Shown here: in pieces, positions 62,622 to 64,000 of the stretch | Position numbering within the stretch: the first letter of the stretch is position 1 | Layout of the letters: every line of letters begins with the position of its first letter | Assembly (NCBI GenBank): GCA_001768235.1 | Contig: MENK01000008.1 | Span: 186,001-250,000 of the forward strand | Length of the DNA: 64,000 bases | Direction: 5' to 3' | DNA from: Bacteroidetes bacterium GWB2_32_14 | GTDB taxonomy: Bacteria; Bacteroidota; Bacteroidia; Bacteroidales; UBA12077 | Translations under genes and position numbers: made by a program | The notes under the pieces: model-generated | What the model saw: only the letters and a program-made list of their open reading frames with translations | Databases searched by the model: none | What the model was told of the DNA's origin: nothing

Positions 62622-64000
62622 ATGAAAATTAAGTTATTTATCATTCTTATAATTCTTTCTCCTTTTATATGCAAATCACAAGAAAAAAGTTTCGAAAAGT
62701 TTATTCGCTGGCAAACTCCGCGAACAATTTCTAATTACAAAAATATTGAAGATAAAACAATTGGTAAGAAAGACTTTTTATTTTTTGAAAATGCATCTTT
62801 TACTAATGAGAATCCATATATACCTTACTATTTTGAATTACTGAAAGTAAATTCGGCACACGTTCGTATTTCAGTTTCCCATATTAAAACCCTGAGTTTA
62901 AATTCTGAAGAATTAAAAATATTAGGCAATAACATAAAAATACCTGAAAAGCCTGAATATAACTATAGCATCCAATACCAGCGGGGTAAACCTTATATAT
63001 TATTTAATTTCCTGCCACTTATTAAAAATTCCGTATCAAACCAGGTTGAAAAAGTAATATCGTTTAGAATTAATATTGTTGATGATCAAAAATTAAAAAC
63101 AATTAAACAACACTATGGTACCCTGTTTCAATCAGAATCTGTATTACAAAATGGGAAGTGGGTAAAAATAAAAATAAGCCAGGATGGAATATACAAATTG
63201 AGTTATTCTGAACTTATTGGAATGGGATTTTCTAATCCGGAAAATATAAAAGTGTATGGAAACTCAGCAGGAATGCTCCCAATAACAAATACCGATCTTT
63301 GCCAGGATGATTTAATCCAGAATGCAATATACATGGAAAAAGGAAGTGATGGTATTTTTAATTCCGACGATTATATATTATTCCTGGGAAAAAGCCCTCA
63401 TCAATGGCAATATGATGCAGATGAAAATTTTTACTCTTTGAACAGGCACTTATTTTCCGATTATAATTATTATTTCTTAACTACCGATGCGGGTATCGTT
63501 AATTACATTTCCAATTCAGGTTTCCTGCCGGGGGCTGTTGTTGAAAATGTAACTTCATTTACCGATTTAAAGCATCACGAATCTGATTTATTCAATTTGA
63601 TAAAATCCGGGCAACTGTGGTTGGGTGAGAATTTTGATATCACAACGAACTATGAATTTAGTTTTAATTTCCCCGGGTTAATAAAAACAAGTCCTGTTAA
63701 GATAAAATCAGGCATTGCTGCCCGATCGGGAGTTAACTCTGCTTTTACATTTCATTCCGGCTCCACGACCATTTTTAATCAGGAAATTGCCGCCGTTAAT
63801 TTAAGCTCCTATACTTCAATATATGCCAATATAGCTAATCCGTCAGGAAGTTTTACAAGCCCGTCGGACCAGGTTAAAATCAATATATCTTACAACAAAC
63901 CATCGGCTTCATCAGAAGGATGGCTCGATTACCTGACATTAAATGCTCAGCGCCAACTAAGTATGAGTGAGAACCAACTTGTTTTCAGGTATTACAATTC
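62622..64000 (+). CDS. porU: PorU, type IX secretion sortase (5' part, cut by window end)
   Basis: Reading from the ATG at 62622 gives an open frame of 459 codons to the window end. It starts with a signal peptide (MKIKLFIILIILSPF). The N-terminal domain of PorU is recognisable: QNGKWVKIKISQDGIYKLSY near 183-202, YILFLGKSPHQWQYD near 249-263, NRHLFSDYNYYFLTTD near 271-286 and EGWLDYLTLNAQRQL near 431-445. PorU is the gingipain-like C25-family sortase that removes C-terminal signals from type IX cargo at the cell surface and attaches them to lipid. The catalytic Cys-His part lies beyond the window. It is divergent from the PorP and GldJ-like genes. Confidence 0.9.
   Translation, partial: MKIKLFIILIILSPFICKSQEKSFEKFIRWQTPRTISNYKNIEDKTIGKKDFLFFENASFTNENPYIPYYFELLKVNSAHVRISVSHIKTLSLNSEELKILGNNIKIPEKPEYNYSIQYQRGKPYILFNFLPLIKNSVSNQVEKVISFRINIVDDQKLKTIKQHYGTLFQSESVLQNGKWVKIKISQDGIYKLSYSELIGMGFSNPENIKVYGNSAGMLPITNTDLCQDDLIQNAIYMEKGSDGIFNSDDYILFLGKSPHQWQYDADENFYSLNRHLFSDYNYYFLTTDAGIVNYISNSGFLPGAVVENVTSFTDLKHHESDLFNLIKSGQLWLGENFDITTNYEFSFNFPGLIKTSPVKIKSGIAARSGVNSAFTFHSGSTTIFNQEIAAVNLSSYTSIYANIANPSGSFTSPSDQVKINISYNKPSASSEGWLDYLTLNAQRQLSMSENQLVFRYYN

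Overview
The window looks like chromosomal DNA of a low-GC Bacteroidota bacterium, probably a free-living member of the Bacteroidales/Marinilabiliales side (the order is an inference). Type IX secretion and gliding genes (porU start, a GldJ/PorK-type lipoprotein, two PorP/SprF proteins, a CHU_C-tailed protein), a Reg_prop/LytTR two-component pair, DUF3822-rsmD, a PgcA-type phosphoglucomutase and Bacteroidota-style promoters (-7 TAnnTTTG, -33 TTG) all point that way. No rRNA, prophage or CRISPR array was seen.

Layout. 1-8.5 kb: a TerB/FHA-like/ABCG fusion transporter, a SiaC-SiaB pair, nadR kinase-pnuC for nicotinamide riboside salvage, a C-terminal processing protease and a second SiaC-SiaB pair. 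8.5-13.5 kb: guaA, rnz, a STAS protein and rpsA, all on the minus strand. 13.9-20.4 kb: a nucleotide-sugar operon (UDP-glucuronate decarboxylase, rfbA, rfbC, rfbD), a phosphohexomutase, YjbQ and a cation diffusion facilitator. 20.4-24.5 kb: a RecD-like helicase, a small membrane protein, DUF3822-rsmD, tRNA-Asp and a third SiaC. 24.7-34.2 kb: a LytTR regulator with a propeller histidine kinase, an HlyD/MacA adaptor with a LolD/MacB-type ATPase, and an NtrC/NtrY-like pair. 34.2-37.5 kb: a serine-hydrolase homologue lacking its nucleophile, a TPR protein and a frameshifted REP-associated transposase among short palindromes.

37.5-48.9 kb is the most distinctive region: a PorP/SprF protein, a CHU_C protein, a 328-residue secreted protein and a 2563-residue giant surface protein. 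The last two end in the same motif, TGPxYHISNxW, which I do not recognise as a described type IX sorting signal. 49.1-49.6 kb holds tRNA-Val and a GIY-YIG gene bracketed by 101-bp direct repeats, one of which carries the tRNA 3' end, with a perfect 14-bp palindrome. 49.7-58.6 kb is mostly housekeeping: folC, a nitroreductase, PhoH/PIN, SixA, Ppx/GppA, mtaB, an IMPase-family protein, an acyltransferase and a glycosyltransferase. 58.6-64 kb: murF, the GldJ/PorK lipoprotein, a second PorP/SprF protein and the 5' part of porU, cut by the window end.

Together the window combines envelope building (dTDP-rhamnose, murF, acyltransferase), type IX export of large adhesins, and a dispersed phospho-switch set (three SiaC, two SiaB, one STAS) whose phosphatase and output protein are not in view.
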